Source of the DNA: Roseicyclus sp.
GTDB lineage: Bacteria > Pseudomonadota > Alphaproteobacteria > Rhodobacterales > Rhodobacteraceae
Direction of reading: 5' to 3'
Length of the DNA stretch: 64,000 nt
NCBI RefSeq assembly: GCF_018402035.1
Contig: NZ_JAGYJN010000005.1
Coordinates: 62,001-126,000, forward strand
Below, one piece after another: positions 7,094 to 16,970 of this stretch. Each line of letters begins with the position of its first letter. Position 1 is the first letter of the stretch. A model generated the notes under the pieces. The model did no database searches, was not told the DNA's origin, and saw only the letters and a program-made list of their open reading frames with translations. The position numbers were made by a program, and so were the translations under genes.

Positions 7094-9277
7094 TCACCTC
7101 AGCCTAAGGGCGTTCAACCCCACCGTAATCGAGGATGACGACATCGCCAATGCCGCGATCAGCGGTGAGCATAGCCCTGCCACCGCCAAGGGCACGGCCA
7201 ACACGTTATAGACCGTGGCGATGGTGAAATTCTCGCGGATACGCGCGCGCGCCGAGGTGGCGGTGCGCATCGCATCGGCAATCGGCGCAAGGCTTTTGCC
7301 CATCAACACCATGTCAGAGGCACTGCGCGCCGCATCAAGCGCCGAGGCAGGCGAGATCGAGACATGAGCGCCTGCCAAGGCTGCGGTATCGTTCAGCCCG
7401 TCACCCACCATCAAGACCTTGGCCCCTTGGGCCGCCAGATCGGCCACCAGCGCGGCCTTGTCTTGCGGCAGCGCCTCGGCGGTTACTTCGGTGATGCCGA
7501 TGGTTTGGGCAAAGCGTGTCACGGCGGCCTCTGTGTCGCCCGAGACCAAGATCACGCGCTTGCCTTGGGCCTGCAGCGCGGCGACCAGATCGGCCGCCCC
7601 TTCGCGCAGGCTGTCGGCGAAGGGAATGGCCATGGGCGCGCCATCGCCCAGCGACAGGAAACTTGCCGTATCGCCCGTGGCCTCGGCCCCCACCCATGCC
7701 GCGCGGCCAAGGCGCACAAGCTGACCTTGCCATATCCCTTGCACGCCAAAGCCCGGCACTTCGGCCAGGTCGGTGACATGGGCGGGCCGGGTGCCGCGCG
7801 CCGATAGCGCCCGCGCAAGGCTTTGCGACAGCGGATGGGCCGAAGCTTGCGCGAGGGCCAAGGCCACGCGCGCGCCATCCCCCGTCAGATCCGCCAACGT
7901 CAGCGGTGTTGGCGCGCCAGTGGTCAGCGTGCCGGTTTTGTCAAAGACGACCGTGTCGACCTCGGCCAGACGTTCCAGCGCCGTGCCGTTCTTGATCAAC
8001 AGCCCTTTGCGAAACAGCCGCCCCGAGGCGGCGGTGGTCACGGCAGGCACGGCAAGGCCCAGCGCGCAGGGGCAGGTGATGATCAGCACGGCTGCCGCGA
8101 TATTCAGCGCGATGCGCAAATCCTGCGTGTAAAGCCACCAGCCCACCGCCGCCAGAACCGACAAGATATGCACCCCCGGTGCGTAAAGCTTGGCCGCTTG
8201 ATCGGCGAGCGAGGTGTAATTGCCGCGCCCCGCCTCGGCCACGGCGACCAGATCGGCGATGCGGTGCAGCGCGGTATCTTGGCCTGCTGCCGTGACGGTG
8301 ATGCTGAGCGGCCCGGTCAAATTCACCTCGCCCGCGCTGACCAATGTCCCCTCACCGGCAAAGGCGGGTAGGCTTTCGCCGGTCATCAAGCTGCGGTCAA
8401 TCTCGGATTGGCCGCTGAGAACGCGGCCATCGACGGGGATGCGCCCACCGGGTTTTACACGCACCACATCGCCCACGCGTAGATCGGCGACGGCGACGGT
8501 TTCCTCGGCCCCATCCGTGATGCGCAAAGCGCGCGGCACCTCTAGCGCGGCCAATTCCTGTGCCGCCGAGCGGGCCGAGGCGCGGGTGCGGTGATCAAGG
8601 TAGCGCCCCGCCAAAAGAAAGGTGCAAAGCGCGATAGCCGCATCGAAATAGGCGTGATGGCCCGAATGCATCGTCTCGTAAAGCGAGGTGCCGACCGCCA
8701 GCACGATGGCCAGCGTGATCGGCACATCCATGTTCAGCCGCCATGCCCTGAGCGCACCCCAAGCAGAGGCATAGAATGGGCGGCCCGAAAAAATCACGGC
8801 GGGAATGGCGATGGCCGCGCTGATCCAATGCATCATATCGCGCGTTACGCCATCGGCCCCCGACCAGACAGCGACTGACAAGAGCATGACATTCATCATC
8901 GCGAAAAAGGCGACGGCCAGCCGCATCAGCAAATCGCGGCCCTGACGGTCGGCGGTCGTGGTGGCCAGCACGCCCGGATCAAGCTCATGCGCCTCGTAGC
9001 CCGCGCGCGCCAAGGCGGTGCAAAGCATCTCGGCGCTGACCGCTTGCCCGGCCTGCACCGCGGCGCGGCGCAGCGTCAAGTTCACCCGCGCCTCTGTCAC
9101 GCCCGGCACGGCCAAAAGCGCGCGCTCCACCCCCGAGATGCAGCCCGCGCAATGGATGCCGGGCAGCGACAGCATCAGCGCCGCCTCTTTGGGCAGCTCC
9201 GCCAAATGCTCTGCCGCAGGGGCGACATTGCAGGCCGGACAGGCCGAGGGGCGGATATGCTCAAAGGTGGCGGTCAA
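7094..9277 (-). CDS. ccoI: Copper-translocating P1B-type ATPase CcoI
   Basis: 727 residues. The N-terminus has a CPAC pair (residues 13 and 16) and a heavy-metal domain with GIHCAGC (Cys43, Cys46). The membrane ion site is TCPCALGLAVP; the phosphorylation site is DKTGTLT; AHPLSQSL and GDGLNDTAAL complete the P1B-ATPase set. CcoI (FixI) delivers copper for assembly of the CuB centre of cbb3 oxidase, consistent with its place between ccoH and ccoS. Only 6 bases separate it from ccoH. Length is normal for the family. Confidence 0.95.
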   Translation of the reverse strand: MTATFEHIRPSACPACNVAPAAEHLAELPKEAALMLSLPGIHCAGCISGVERALLAVPGVTEARVNLTLRRAAVQAGQAVSAEMLCTALARAGYEAHELDPGVLATTTADRQGRDLLMRLAVAFFAMMNVMLLSVAVWSGADGVTRDMMHWISAAIAIPAVIFSGRPFYASAWGALRAWRLNMDVPITLAIVLAVGTSLYETMHSGHHAYFDAAIALCTFLLAGRYLDHRTRASARSAAQELAALEVPRALRITDGAEETVAVADLRVGDVVRVKPGGRIPVDGRVLSGQSEIDRSLMTGESLPAFAGEGTLVSAGEVNLTGPLSITVTAAGQDTALHRIADLVAVAEAGRGNYTSLADQAAKLYAPGVHILSVLAAVGWWLYTQDLRIALNIAAAVLIITCPCALGLAVPAVTTAASGRLFRKGLLIKNGTALERLAEVDTVVFDKTGTLTTGAPTPLTLADLTGDGARVALALAQASAHPLSQSLARALSARGTRPAHVTDLAEVPGFGVQGIWQGQLVRLGRAAWVGAEATGDTASFLSLGDGAPMAIPFADSLREGAADLVAALQAQGKRVILVSGDTEAAVTRFAQTIGITEVTAEALPQDKAALVADLAAQGAKVLMVGDGLNDTAALAGAHVSISPASALDAARSASDMVLMGKSLAPIADAMRTATSARARIRENFTIATVYNVLAVPLAVAGLCSPLIAALAMSSSSITVGLNALRLR

Positions 9278-9283
9278 GATCGG

Positions 9284-9769
9284 TCACTCGGCATAGCGAA
9301 AGGTGATGTTGTGGCGGTATTCGGTCCCGTCGCGCGCCACGCCGGTCAGGCGCAGCCGCCATTGCCCATCCGACAAGGCGACCGGCGCGACGAAAGCGCC
9401 GTTTTCCCGCCGCAGCACCAAGGTTTGATCGTCAAGCTGGTTGGTGGGCCGGGTCAAAAGCGCGGTCAATTCGGCAGGGGCCACCAGCGCGCCGTCGCGG
9501 TCCAAAAGATGCAAGACCAGCGTTCCATCGCCCGGCACGGTGACGCTTGCCTGCCAGCCCAGCGCCTCTTGCGCATCGCGGCGCAGATCGAAGCTTTGGC
9601 TATCGGCATAGCTGGACGAGACCTCCATGCCGGGAAAGGTCGACACAGCGCTATAGGCCATGAAGAAATTCACCCCGAAGATCAGGCCAAAGCCCATGAC
9701 GAAGATCGCCAGCACATGGCGGCCCGTCAGCTTGCGGCCGGTGTCGGTTGTGGGTGTAACGTCGCTCAT
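9284..9769 (-). CDS. ccoH: cbb3 oxidase assembly protein CcoH (FixH)
   Basis: 161 residues with one N-terminal transmembrane helix (around residues 15-40, GRHVLAIFVMGFGLIFGVNF) and a periplasmic domain; SYADSQSFDLRRDAQEALGW and GQWRLRLTGVARDG are FixH-like. It stabilises cbb3 assembly together with CcoI. The start ATG overlaps the ccoG stop by 4 bp (ATGA), so the two are translationally coupled. A longer in-frame start lies inside ccoG and is not needed. Confidence 0.9.
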   Translation of the reverse strand: MSDVTPTTDTGRKLTGRHVLAIFVMGFGLIFGVNFFMAYSAVSTFPGMEVSSSYADSQSFDLRRDAQEALGWQASVTVPGDGTLVLHLLDRDGALVAPAELTALLTRPTNQLDDQTLVLRRENGAFVAPVALSDGQWRLRLTGVARDGTEYRHNITFRYAE

Positions 9770-11187
9770 TGGGTTGCCCTCCCGAAAAAGGTGGTGTCGC
9801 GAAACGCGCGATGGGTGGTGGCCTCGTCCTCGACCCACAGGCGGAAATCGGTGCGCTCGGCCAGTGCGGGGGCGCTGCCTGCGGGGGCGGTGACATAGAC
9901 GCGCTGCAAATGGGTGGAGTTCAGGGCCACATTGACGCTTTGGCCCGGCTGCCCCTCAAGCGTCACCTCGAGCGGGGCGTCCGAGACCAACGAAATCGCG
10001 AAGTCGCTGTCATCATGCGACATGTTGCGGATACGCACATCATAGGTGTTGCGGATCGAGCCATCCGACAGCGTCACGAATTGCGGATTGCGCACGGGTG
10101 CGACCGTCATGTCGATATCGGCGCGCACGAACAACAAAAAGACCAGCCCGATCCCGATACCCGACCACAAAGCTGTGTAGATGATCGTGCGCAGCCGGAA
10201 GATATGCTTCCAGACCGAAACCTTGGGCTTGCCCGCGCGCTCGTTCGCCTCGTCTGTCAGGGCCATGTAGTCGATCAGCCCGCGCGGTTTACCCACCTTG
10301 GCCATGATGTCGTCGCAAGCATCGATGCACAGCGCGCAGGTGATGCATTCAAGCTGTTGGCCATCGCGAATGTCGATGCCCGTGGGGCAGACATTGACGC
10401 AGGCGTTGCAATCGATGCAATCGCCCGCACCATCGCGCTCTTTGCCCTTTGCGCGCGGCTCTCCCCGCCAATCGCGATAGGCGACCGTGATGGAATGTTC
10501 ATCCATCATCGCGGCCTGAATACGCGGCCAAGGGCACATGTAGATGCAGACCTGTTCGCGCATGAAGCCGCCAAAGACAAAGGTCGTCGCGGTCAGGAGC
10601 GCGACAGTCGCATAGGCGACAAAGGCCGCCTGCCCAGTGAAAAGATCAACCAACAGCGTCGGCGCATCGGCGAAATAGAAAACCCAAGCCCCGCCCGTCG
10701 CCACGGAAATCACGAGCCAAACGGTCCACTTACTCAGCCTGAGCCGCCATTTGCGGAAATCCCATTTGCCGTTCCACAGCCGCAGCCGCGCGTTGCGGTC
10801 CCCCTCGATCCAGCGTTCGACGGTAAAGAACAGATCGGTCCAGACAGTCTGCGGGCAGGAATAGCCGCACCAGACGCGGCCAAGCGCCGAGGTGAACAAA
10901 AACAGCCCCAGCCCCGCCATGATCAACAGACCCGCGACAAAGTAAAACTCATGCGGCCAAATCTCGATCCAGAAGAAAAAGAAGCGCCGGTTGGCCAGAT
11001 CGAGCAGCACCGCCTGATCAGGCAGCGCCGGGCCACGGTCCCACCTGATCCACGGGGTGATGTAATAAATGCCCAGCGTGATGATCAGCACCGCCCATTT
11101 CAGATTGCGGAAATAGCCGTAAACCCGCTTGGGAAAGACGGGTTCACGCGCGGCATAGAGCTTTTGCGGCTCTTCGGTGGTGCTCAT
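9766..11187 (-). CDS. ccoG: Iron-sulfur protein CcoG (RdxA/FixG)
   Basis: 473 residues. N-terminal membrane helices contain WCGYSCPQTVWTDLFF and a second cysteine region CIYMCPWPRIQ. Two 4Fe-4S ferredoxin motifs follow (CIDCNACVNVCPTGIDIR and CITCALCIDACD), and the C-terminus is an Ig-like periplasmic domain. CcoG (RdxA) is thought to reduce copper for cbb3 oxidase assembly. I chose ATG 11187, with GGGAGA upstream, because a start at 11226 would fall on the transcription start predicted from the FNR box at 11258. Confidence 0.94.
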   Translation of the reverse strand: MSTTEEPQKLYAAREPVFPKRVYGYFRNLKWAVLIITLGIYYITPWIRWDRGPALPDQAVLLDLANRRFFFFWIEIWPHEFYFVAGLLIMAGLGLFLFTSALGRVWCGYSCPQTVWTDLFFTVERWIEGDRNARLRLWNGKWDFRKWRLRLSKWTVWLVISVATGGAWVFYFADAPTLLVDLFTGQAAFVAYATVALLTATTFVFGGFMREQVCIYMCPWPRIQAAMMDEHSITVAYRDWRGEPRAKGKERDGAGDCIDCNACVNVCPTGIDIRDGQQLECITCALCIDACDDIMAKVGKPRGLIDYMALTDEANERAGKPKVSVWKHIFRLRTIIYTALWSGIGIGLVFLLFVRADIDMTVAPVRNPQFVTLSDGSIRNTYDVRIRNMSHDDSDFAISLVSDAPLEVTLEGQPGQSVNVALNSTHLQRVYVTAPAGSAPALAERTDFRLWVEDEATTHRAFRDTTFFGRATQ

Positions 11188-11257
11188 TGACGGATGTCTC
11201 CCGGATAGATCGTAGTCCTGCGCCATTGCTTTCTAGGGCCTGCGGGATGCGGTCACT

Positions 11258-11271
11258 TTGACTTGGATCAA
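11258..11271 (-). promoter_or_regulatory. FNR box upstream of ccoG
   Basis: TTGACTTGGATCAA matches TTGAT-N4-ATCAA with one change. If activated in the usual class II geometry (site centre at -41.5), transcription starts near 11223 and leaves a 36-nt leader before ccoG. This is the likely FnrL-dependent promoter of ccoGHIS. Confidence 0.75.
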
Positions 11272-11369
11272 ACCCGGCGTGGATGGCGGAAATTGATCAT
11301 GTCAATCATCCAGCCCGAAAAGGCACCGCCCCGCGCATCCCAAGCGGATGGCAGGGCGGGCGATGGTTT

Positions 11370-11416
11370 GGCACCGGTCCCGCAGGAAACGCGCGAACAG
11401 GACCGGGACCGGTGCC
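11370..11416 (-). terminator. 13-bp inverted repeat after ccoP
   Basis: GGCACCGGTCCCG (11370-11382) pairs perfectly with CGGGACCGGTGCC (11404-11416) across a 21-nt loop. It lies 47 bases past the ccoP stop and before the ccoG promoter, so it probably ends ccoNOQP transcripts, though no T-run follows on the minus strand. Apart from this and the FNR box, the 275-bp ccoG-ccoP gap shows nothing else clear. Confidence 0.5.
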
Positions 11417-11462
11417 TTTCCGCCAACCGGGAGAGGTCGGCGGAAGCTTGGCCTTGGGCGGC

Positions 11463-12377
11463 TTACTCGCCGCCACCCAAAGCGTGGACATAGACCGCAA
11501 GCGCGCGGATCTGATCTTCGGACAAGCGCCCTGCACTCGACGCTTCGGCAGACCATGGCGGCATGATGCCAAAGCGGGAATAGCGCACGGTATGCTCGAT
11601 CGCTTCGGGCGTGCCGCCATAAAGCCAGATCGCATCGGTCAGGTTCGGCGCACCCAGAAACCGGTCGCCCGTGCCGTCATCAAGATGGCAAGCCGCGCAA
11701 TTGTCGAGATAGACCCCCTCGCCCGCAGCAGCCAAAACCGCGTCGGCTGACTGCCCCGAGATATTGCGCACATATTGCACCACGGCGGCGATCTCGTCAT
11801 CCGACAACAGCCCCTCAAAGGCGGTCATCTCGGAATAGCGGGCAGCCAGATCATCCTCGTTTCGGATGCCGTGGCTGATCGTATAGTGAATCTCATCAAT
11901 CGAACCGCCCCAAAGCCAGTCATCATCCAGCAGGTTGGGATAGCCTGACGCCTGAACCCCTGCCGCACCCGAGCCGTGGCATTGCGAACACCATGTGGCG
12001 TAAAGTGCGGCCCCGCCTTGGATGGCGTAGTTATAGAGATCGGGATTGGCATCGGGGGTGATGGACGCCAATTCTACCTCTGTGATGCGGGTGCGGATAT
12101 CGGCGTTCATCGCGTCGAAGCGCGCGATATCCTCGGCCACATTGGCGCGGGTGGAAAAGCCCAACAGACCGGGCGTGGCCCCGTTGACCAAGGGCCAAGC
12201 CGGGTAAAGCACAGTATAGATCACCGCCCAGACGATGGTTGCGTAAAACGTCCAAAGCCACCAGCGCGGCAGCGGGTTGTTGAATTCCTTGATCCCGTCC
12301 CAGCTATGGCCGGTCGTATCGGGATCACCCGGCAAAAGCTTTTGCTCTTCGGGATGGGGCGTGTGGTGGTCGCTCAT
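11463..12377 (-). CDS. ccoP: cbb3 cytochrome oxidase subunit III, dihaem cytochrome c
   Basis: 304 residues. N-terminal GHSWDGIKEFNNPLPRWW and one membrane helix precede two class I cytochrome c domains with haem sites CSQCH and CAACH. CcoP carries electrons from periplasmic or membrane cytochromes to CcoO and CcoN. The C-terminal methionine ligand lies in SRFGIMPPW. The start overlaps the ccoQ stop by 4 bp. Complete and of usual length. Confidence 0.96.
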   Translation of the reverse strand: MSDHHTPHPEEQKLLPGDPDTTGHSWDGIKEFNNPLPRWWLWTFYATIVWAVIYTVLYPAWPLVNGATPGLLGFSTRANVAEDIARFDAMNADIRTRITEVELASITPDANPDLYNYAIQGGAALYATWCSQCHGSGAAGVQASGYPNLLDDDWLWGGSIDEIHYTISHGIRNEDDLAARYSEMTAFEGLLSDDEIAAVVQYVRNISGQSADAVLAAAGEGVYLDNCAACHLDDGTGDRFLGAPNLTDAIWLYGGTPEAIEHTVRYSRFGIMPPWSAEASSAGRLSEDQIRALAVYVHALGGGE

Positions 12378-12592
12378 TGCCGCGCCTCCTTGAACTGACG
12401 GGTCTTGGCCTGCGCCGCATCTTCGGGCGCGGGGCGGTCATCATGGCGAAACGGGATATTCGCGATATCGCTGTGCAACCGGCGACTACCGGGGCGCAGC
12501 GTGAAAACGATCACGCCCAGAAAGACCACAAGCATGAACAGCGCGCCCCAGCTGCGGGCGATGATCTGAAGGATCGTATAGGTATCTTCCAT
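12374..12592 (-). CDS. ccoQ: cbb3 oxidase small subunit CcoQ
   Basis: 72 residues: one transmembrane helix (SWGALFMLVVFLGVIVFTL) and a soluble tail with IPFRHDD, as in CcoQ/FixQ. It stabilises CcoP within the oxidase; in Rhodobacter sphaeroides CcoQ has also been linked to oxygen signalling. It starts 12 bases after ccoO and overlaps ccoP by 4 bp. Confidence 0.92.
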   Translation of the reverse strand: MEDTYTILQIIARSWGALFMLVVFLGVIVFTLRPGSRRLHSDIANIPFRHDDRPAPEDAAQAKTRQFKEARQ

Positions 12593-12604
12593 CGATCTGC
12601 CCCC

Positions 12605-13333
12605 TTACCGGCTTGCAACAGCTTGCTCAGGCGAAAAGGTCGAGAAATCGACCAGCGTGCCGAGCATCTGCATATAGGCGATCAGCGCATCCATCTCGGT
12701 CACTTCGGGCTGCCCGTCGAAATCGCGTTGCTGCGCGCCGGGGTAGCGCGCGACCACGCCGGGATCACCGAAATCGGTGGCTTGCTGGATGAAATCCGCC
12801 CGCGCGTTTTCCAGCATCTCGTCGGTATAAGGCACACCGACCAAGCGGTGGGTTCGCATCAGATCGACGATATAGCTGGGTTGCAACACGGTATCGGAAA
12901 GATAGGCATAAGAGGGCATGACCGATTCCGGCACGACCGATTGCGGGTCGGTGAAATGGTCCACATGCCAGCCATCGGAATAGCGCCCGCCCACCCGCGC
13001 CAGATCAGGCCCGGTGCGTTTCGAGCCCCATTGGAACGGGTGGTCATACTGGCTTTCAGCCGCAAGGCTGTAGTGGCCATAACGCTCCACCTCGTCCCGC
13101 ATCGGGCGGATCATCTGGCTATGACAGACATAACAGCCCTCGCGGATGTAGATTTCGCGCCCCGCCAGTTCCAGCGGCGCATAGGGGCGCATGCCGTCGA
13201 CATCTTCGATGGTGTTCTCGAGATAAAAGAGCGGCGCGATCTCGACGATGCCCCCTACGGTGACGACCAGAAAGCTGAGCGTCAAAAGGAGGGTGGCGTT
13301 GGTTTCAATCTTCTTGTGACCTTCAAGTGCCAT
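12605..13333 (-). CDS. ccoO: cbb3 oxidase subunit II, monohaem cytochrome c
   Basis: 242 residues. An N-terminal anchor ([23 protein letters not shown]) is followed by the haem site [11 protein letters not shown] and the CcoO-specific [25 protein letters not shown] supplies the methionine ligand. It passes electrons from CcoP to the haem b of CcoN. Fourteen bases separate it from ccoN. Confidence 0.96.
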   Translation of the reverse strand: MALEGHKKIETNATLLLTLSFLVVTVGGIVEIAPLFYLENTIEDVDGMRPYAPLELAGREIYIREGCYVCHSQMIRPMRDEVERYGHYSLAAESQYDHPFQWGSKRTGPDLARVGGRYSDGWHVDHFTDPQSVVPESVMPSYAYLSDTVLQPSYIVDLMRTHRLVGVPYTDEMLENARADFIQQATDFGDPGVVARYPGAQQRDFDGQPEVTEMDALIAYMQMLGTLVDFSTFSPEQAVASR

Positions 13334-13347
13334 CTTGTGGTCCCTCC

Positions 13348-14949
13348 TTATTCGGCAGGCGTCGCAAAGGCTGCGTCACGGCGGACGGCGGCCTTGCGGA
13401 CGGTCATGTAAAGGTTCCAAGCCATGATCAGCGCACCGGCAAGGTAGAGAACCCCACCCAAGCCGCGCACCACATACATCGGGAACTTGGCGGCGACGGT
13501 GTCGGCGAAGGAGTTCACGAGGAACCCTTGGGCATCCACTTCACGCCACATCAGCCCTTCCATGATGCCAGTCACCCACATGGATGCCGCGTAAAGAACG
13601 ATCCCGATGGTGGCGAGCCAGTAGTGCCAGCTGACGGCGCGCAAGGAATAGAGCCGCTCTTTGTTCCAAAGCTTGGGGAACAGGTAGTAAAGCATCCCGA
13701 AAGTGATCATCCCGTTCCAGCCCAGCGCGCCGGAATGGACATGGCCGATGGTCCAGTCGGTGTAATGCGACAGCGAATTCACCGCGCGGATCGACATCAT
13801 CGGCCCCTCAAAGGTCGACATGCCGTAGAAGGCGACCGAGGTGACCATCATGCGCAGAACCGGATCGGTGCGCAGCTTGTCCCATGCACCCGACAGCGTC
13901 ATCAAGCCGTTGATCATGCCGCCCCATGAGGGCATCCACAAAACGATCGAGAACACCATCCCAAGGGTCGAGGCCCAATCAGGCAGTGCCGTGTAGTGCA
14001 GGTGATGAGGACCGGCCCAGATATAAAGAAAGATCAGTGCCCAGAAGTGGATGATCGACAGCTTGTAGCTGTAAACCGGGCGCTCGGCCTGTTTGGGGAT
14101 GAAGTAATACATCATGCCCAAGAAGCCGGCGGTCAGGAAGAAACCCACCGCGTTATGGCCATACCACCATTGCGTCATGGCGCTTTGTACACCGGCCATC
14201 ACCGGCACCGAGCGCGAGCCAAAGAGCGACACCGGCACCTGCAGGTTGTTGACCACATGCAGCATCGCCACCGTGACGATGAAGGACAACAAGAACCAGT
14301 TGGCGACGTAGATGTGCGGTTCTTTGCGATTCAGCAGCGTACCCATAAAAACCGCAAGGAACGCGACCCAAACAATGGTCAGCCACAGATCGGTCAACCA
14401 TTCAGGTTCGGCATATTCTAACCCTTGGGTCGATCCCAAAAGATAGCCGGTCGCGGCCATGACGATGAACAGCTGATAGCCCCAGAACACGAACCATGCG
14501 GTGTTGCCCCCCCAAAGCCGCACGGCGCTGGTGCGCTGCACGATGTAGAAACTCGCCGCGATCAGTGCATTGCCACCAAAGGCGAAAATCACCGCCGAGG
14601 TGTGCAAGGGCCGCAGCCGCCCGAAATTCAGATACCCCTGCGCCCAGTCGAAATTGAGCACCGGATAGGCCAGCTGAAAGGCGATAAAGGTGCCAGCCAA
14701 AAAGCCAACAACACCCCAAAAGGCGGTGGCAATCGCGGCGGCCTTGACCGGACCATCCATATATTCATTGGCCGAGACGGGTTTGCGCCTCTCGTCCGTT
14801 TGGCGCAGCACGACCACGAATGTAATCGCGGCCGCACCCATGATCAAAAGCGCATGAACCAGATAGGCCGCATCGCGCGCGTAATTGGCCGCGATGGCGG
14901 CACCAACCGCCACAAGGCCCAAGATCAGCAGCTTTACATAATCAAGCAT
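13348..14949 (-). CDS. ccoN: cbb3 oxidase catalytic subunit I
   Basis: 533 residues with about twelve helices. The low-spin haem histidine is near [29 protein letters not shown] carries the CuB histidine cross-linked to tyrosine in this family; [14 protein letters not shown] holds further CuB ligands; [18 protein letters not shown] has the haem histidines. It reduces oxygen with high affinity under micro-oxic conditions. ATG 14949 has GAAGGGA upstream; the longer frame (to 15138) would run across both FNR boxes and is rejected. First gene of ccoNOQP. Confidence 0.96.
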   Translation of the reverse strand: MLDYVKLLILGLVAVGAAIAANYARDAAYLVHALLIMGAAAITFVVVLRQTDERRKPVSANEYMDGPVKAAAIATAFWGVVGFLAGTFIAFQLAYPVLNFDWAQGYLNFGRLRPLHTSAVIFAFGGNALIAASFYIVQRTSAVRLWGGNTAWFVFWGYQLFIVMAATGYLLGSTQGLEYAEPEWLTDLWLTIVWVAFLAVFMGTLLNRKEPHIYVANWFLLSFIVTVAMLHVVNNLQVPVSLFGSRSVPVMAGVQSAMTQWWYGHNAVGFFLTAGFLGMMYYFIPKQAERPVYSYKLSIIHFWALIFLYIWAGPHHLHYTALPDWASTLGMVFSIVLWMPSWGGMINGLMTLSGAWDKLRTDPVLRMMVTSVAFYGMSTFEGPMMSIRAVNSLSHYTDWTIGHVHSGALGWNGMITFGMLYYLFPKLWNKERLYSLRAVSWHYWLATIGIVLYAASMWVTGIMEGLMWREVDAQGFLVNSFADTVAAKFPMYVVRGLGGVLYLAGALIMAWNLYMTVRKAAVRRDAAFATPAE

Positions 14950-15046
14950 TGATCGTCCCTTCGTGCTGCACCGTATCCGCCCAGTTGCAAGGCGTCCGGT
15001 GCTGTTCCATCTGCACACCACATCCCCCAAGGGGCGGCGGCTGGCC

Positions 15047-15060
15047 TTGATCCATGTCAA
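15047..15060 (-). promoter_or_regulatory. FNR box, ccoN-proximal
   Basis: TTGATCCATGTCAA is an FNR-type palindrome with one change. A centre at -41.5 places the ccoN transcription start near 15012, giving a leader of about 63 nt. The divergent uspA gene has its own box 18 bases away. Confidence 0.8.
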
Positions 15061-15078
15061 ATCCGCCCAGCGAATTGC

Positions 15079-15092
15079 TTGATGCAGGTCAA
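15079..15092 (+). promoter_or_regulatory. FNR box, uspA-proximal
   Basis: TTGATGCAGGTCAA is an FNR-type palindrome. A site centre at -41.5 predicts transcription from about 15127, 22 nt before the uspA start. It forms a divergent double-box control region with 15047-15060; the two centres are 32 bp apart. Confidence 0.8.
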
Positions 15093-15148
15093 GGTGCGGC
15101 GCGCGGTCTCGGTCTAGACGGGTGACCAAGCCGACCAAGGAGGGAACC

Positions 15149-15988
15149 GTGGCCTATAAATCGATCCTGACCATCCTGACCGAACCCAACGAGAACGCCG
15201 CCGTGCTGAACGCAGCAGTGGCCTTTGCCGAGGGCAGCGGCGCGCATCTAGAGGTGCTGTGCCTTGGCATCGACCGCACCCAGACCGGCTATTACTTTGC
15301 CGGCGCGACCGCCTTGATGCATGAAGAGACGATCATTCATGCGCAATCCGAGGCCCAGACCATCGAGGCCGAGGCGCGCCAGATCCTCGCGCGCAGCGCG
15401 ATCTCTTGGGGGGTTGAAGGCATGGTGGCGCAATCGGCCTCGATCTCGGGGTTGGTGGCGCGCCGTGCGCGCTTTGCCGATTTGGTGATCTTGCCCAAAC
15501 CTTACGGCAAAGACCAATATGCCGATGCACCCGTGATCGCGGAATCGGCGATGTTTCACGGCAATGTGCCGGTCCTTATTCTGGCCGATCAAACAGCACT
15601 GACAGCGACACCCGAACGGGTCGTGATCGCATGGAACGAATCGCCCGAGGCCATGACCGCTGTGCGCCATGCCTTGCCCTTGCTCAAAGCCGCGACTGCG
15701 GTCGATATCTGCATCATCGCGCCCGAACGCCACAGCCCCGATGTCGCCGATCCCGGCGCAGAGCTGTCGCGCATGCTTGCGCGTCATGGTGTGAAGGTTT
15801 CGGTCTCGATCATCGCGCAGACCTTGCCGCGCGTCTCAGAGATGATCGCGCGCCACATCGCCGATACCGACGCCGATCTGTTGGTGATGGGCGCTTATGG
15901 CCATTCGCGCTTTCGCGAGGCGATCTTGGGTGGTGCCACGCGCAACATGCTGGAACACGCCGAGGTGCCGGTCTTCATGGCGCATTAA
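15149..15988 (+). CDS. Universal stress protein (tandem UspA domains)
   Basis: 279 residues from GTG 15149, which has AAGGAGGG just upstream; an ATG-like start at 15122 would put nine extra residues before YKSIL, the natural beginning of the first Usp strand. The first domain is degenerate; the second ends with [26 protein letters not shown], the nucleotide-binding G-2x-G-9x-G(S/T) loop. Usp proteins bind ATP or modulate survival under energy or oxygen stress. It is divergent from ccoNOQP behind an FNR box, equivalent in position to the Usp-like gene of Rhodobacter cbb3 loci. Confidence 0.9.
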   Translation: MAYKSILTILTEPNENAAVLNAAVAFAEGSGAHLEVLCLGIDRTQTGYYFAGATALMHEETIIHAQSEAQTIEAEARQILARSAISWGVEGMVAQSASISGLVARRARFADLVILPKPYGKDQYADAPVIAESAMFHGNVPVLILADQTALTATPERVVIAWNESPEAMTAVRHALPLLKAATAVDICIIAPERHSPDVADPGAELSRMLARHGVKVSVSIIAQTLPRVSEMIARHIADTDADLLVMGAYGHSRFREAILGGATRNMLEHAEVPVFMAH

Positions 15989-16076
15989 GCGCAAGCGATG
16001 CTGGCTCGTCGTCATCGAACCGTCACCTGCTCGGGTTATCGCGACATAACCGGAAATACAGTTGTGATGGACACCG

Positions 16077-16928
16077 ATGCAGCTTGCCCATGTCACCGTC
16101 GAGATGACGGACACTGCCCGCGACCATGACGCGGTGGCGCTGATCGTTCCCTTAGGGATCGACACCGAGTTCCAGCGCCTCGAACGGGTCGACTTGCCGG
16201 AGGGATGGGGGACACACATCTTGGGCGAGGCACGCAGCGGGCAGCTTGCCGCACTGCTCACCCCGCCTCATCCTGACGCGACCGCACGGCTGCGCCATGT
16301 TTTCACTGACCGGCCGGGAACCATTGCCGATGCGGCCTGGCACCCGGAACCCACCGCCCACCGCCGCGCGGCAGAGGATCTCACGCAGGACGCGCGGCGC
16401 ATCGCGCAGAACGCCGGGGGCGGGCGGCGCGGGTTGGAGGCGATCATCCTCGATACGGCCGCGCGCTTCACCTATGGCACAATCGACGGGCCAGACCGTT
16501 GGTATACGGGGCACGACGCTATCCCGGCTGTGGCCTGCGCGGTTGGCAATTGCATCGACATCAACACCTATCTGGTCGCAGCGCTGCGCACGGCGGGATA
16601 CGACACAGCCTATCTCACCTGCTATTTCTTTGACGACGATCCCAACGGCATCGCGGCGGGCATGCACTGCTGGGTGCGCACGCGGCACGAGGGCCTGATC
16701 GAGGATTGGGATATCGCCCATTTCAAAAAGGCGGGGCGCGCGGATGTGCATGCAGCGCTGAACCCCGTTCCGGGCCTGCGGGTCACACTCGCGCATGGCC
16801 GGGATCATATCTACCGCTGGAATGGTCTGGATATCCACCTCCCGATCCCGTCGCGCCCGAACTGGGTGTTGGCGGATGGCAGCACGATCTGGGGTGCGCC
16901 GCCCATCGTCACGCTGTCCCGCGACTGA
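16077..16928 (+). CDS. Transglutaminase-like domain protein
   Basis: 283 residues. The catalytic triad is visible: Cys in AVGNCIDINTYLVAALRTAGYDT, His in AGMHCWVRTRH and Asp in EDWDIAHFKK. N-terminal residues 1-100 form a beta-rich domain, as in bacterial transglutaminase-like cysteine proteases. These cleave or cross-link peptides; the substrate is unknown. No signal peptide, so cytoplasmic. It lies between uspA and fnrL, an unusual position inside a conserved respiratory cluster. The start is the first ATG of the frame; no strong ribosome site is seen. Confidence 0.8.
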   Translation: MQLAHVTVEMTDTARDHDAVALIVPLGIDTEFQRLERVDLPEGWGTHILGEARSGQLAALLTPPHPDATARLRHVFTDRPGTIADAAWHPEPTAHRRAAEDLTQDARRIAQNAGGGRRGLEAIILDTAARFTYGTIDGPDRWYTGHDAIPAVACAVGNCIDINTYLVAALRTAGYDTAYLTCYFFDDDPNGIAAGMHCWVRTRHEGLIEDWDIAHFKKAGRADVHAALNPVPGLRVTLAHGRDHIYRWNGLDIHLPIPSRPNWVLADGSTIWGAPPIVTLSRD

Positions 16929-16970
16929 GCGAGGACCATCCGGCGACACGGGTGCGCGCGGTCCGGCAGG

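Noticed and set aside
9769-11190. A 473-codon plus-strand frame opposite ccoG
   Set aside because: Exact shadow of ccoG; composition (Arg, His, Gln rich) is that of a reverse-strand reading.
11293-11305. A second TTGAT...TCAA motif near the ccoG FNR box
   Set aside because: TTGATCATGTCAA has spacing one base too short for an FNR dimer site, and it lies farther from ccoG than the good box.
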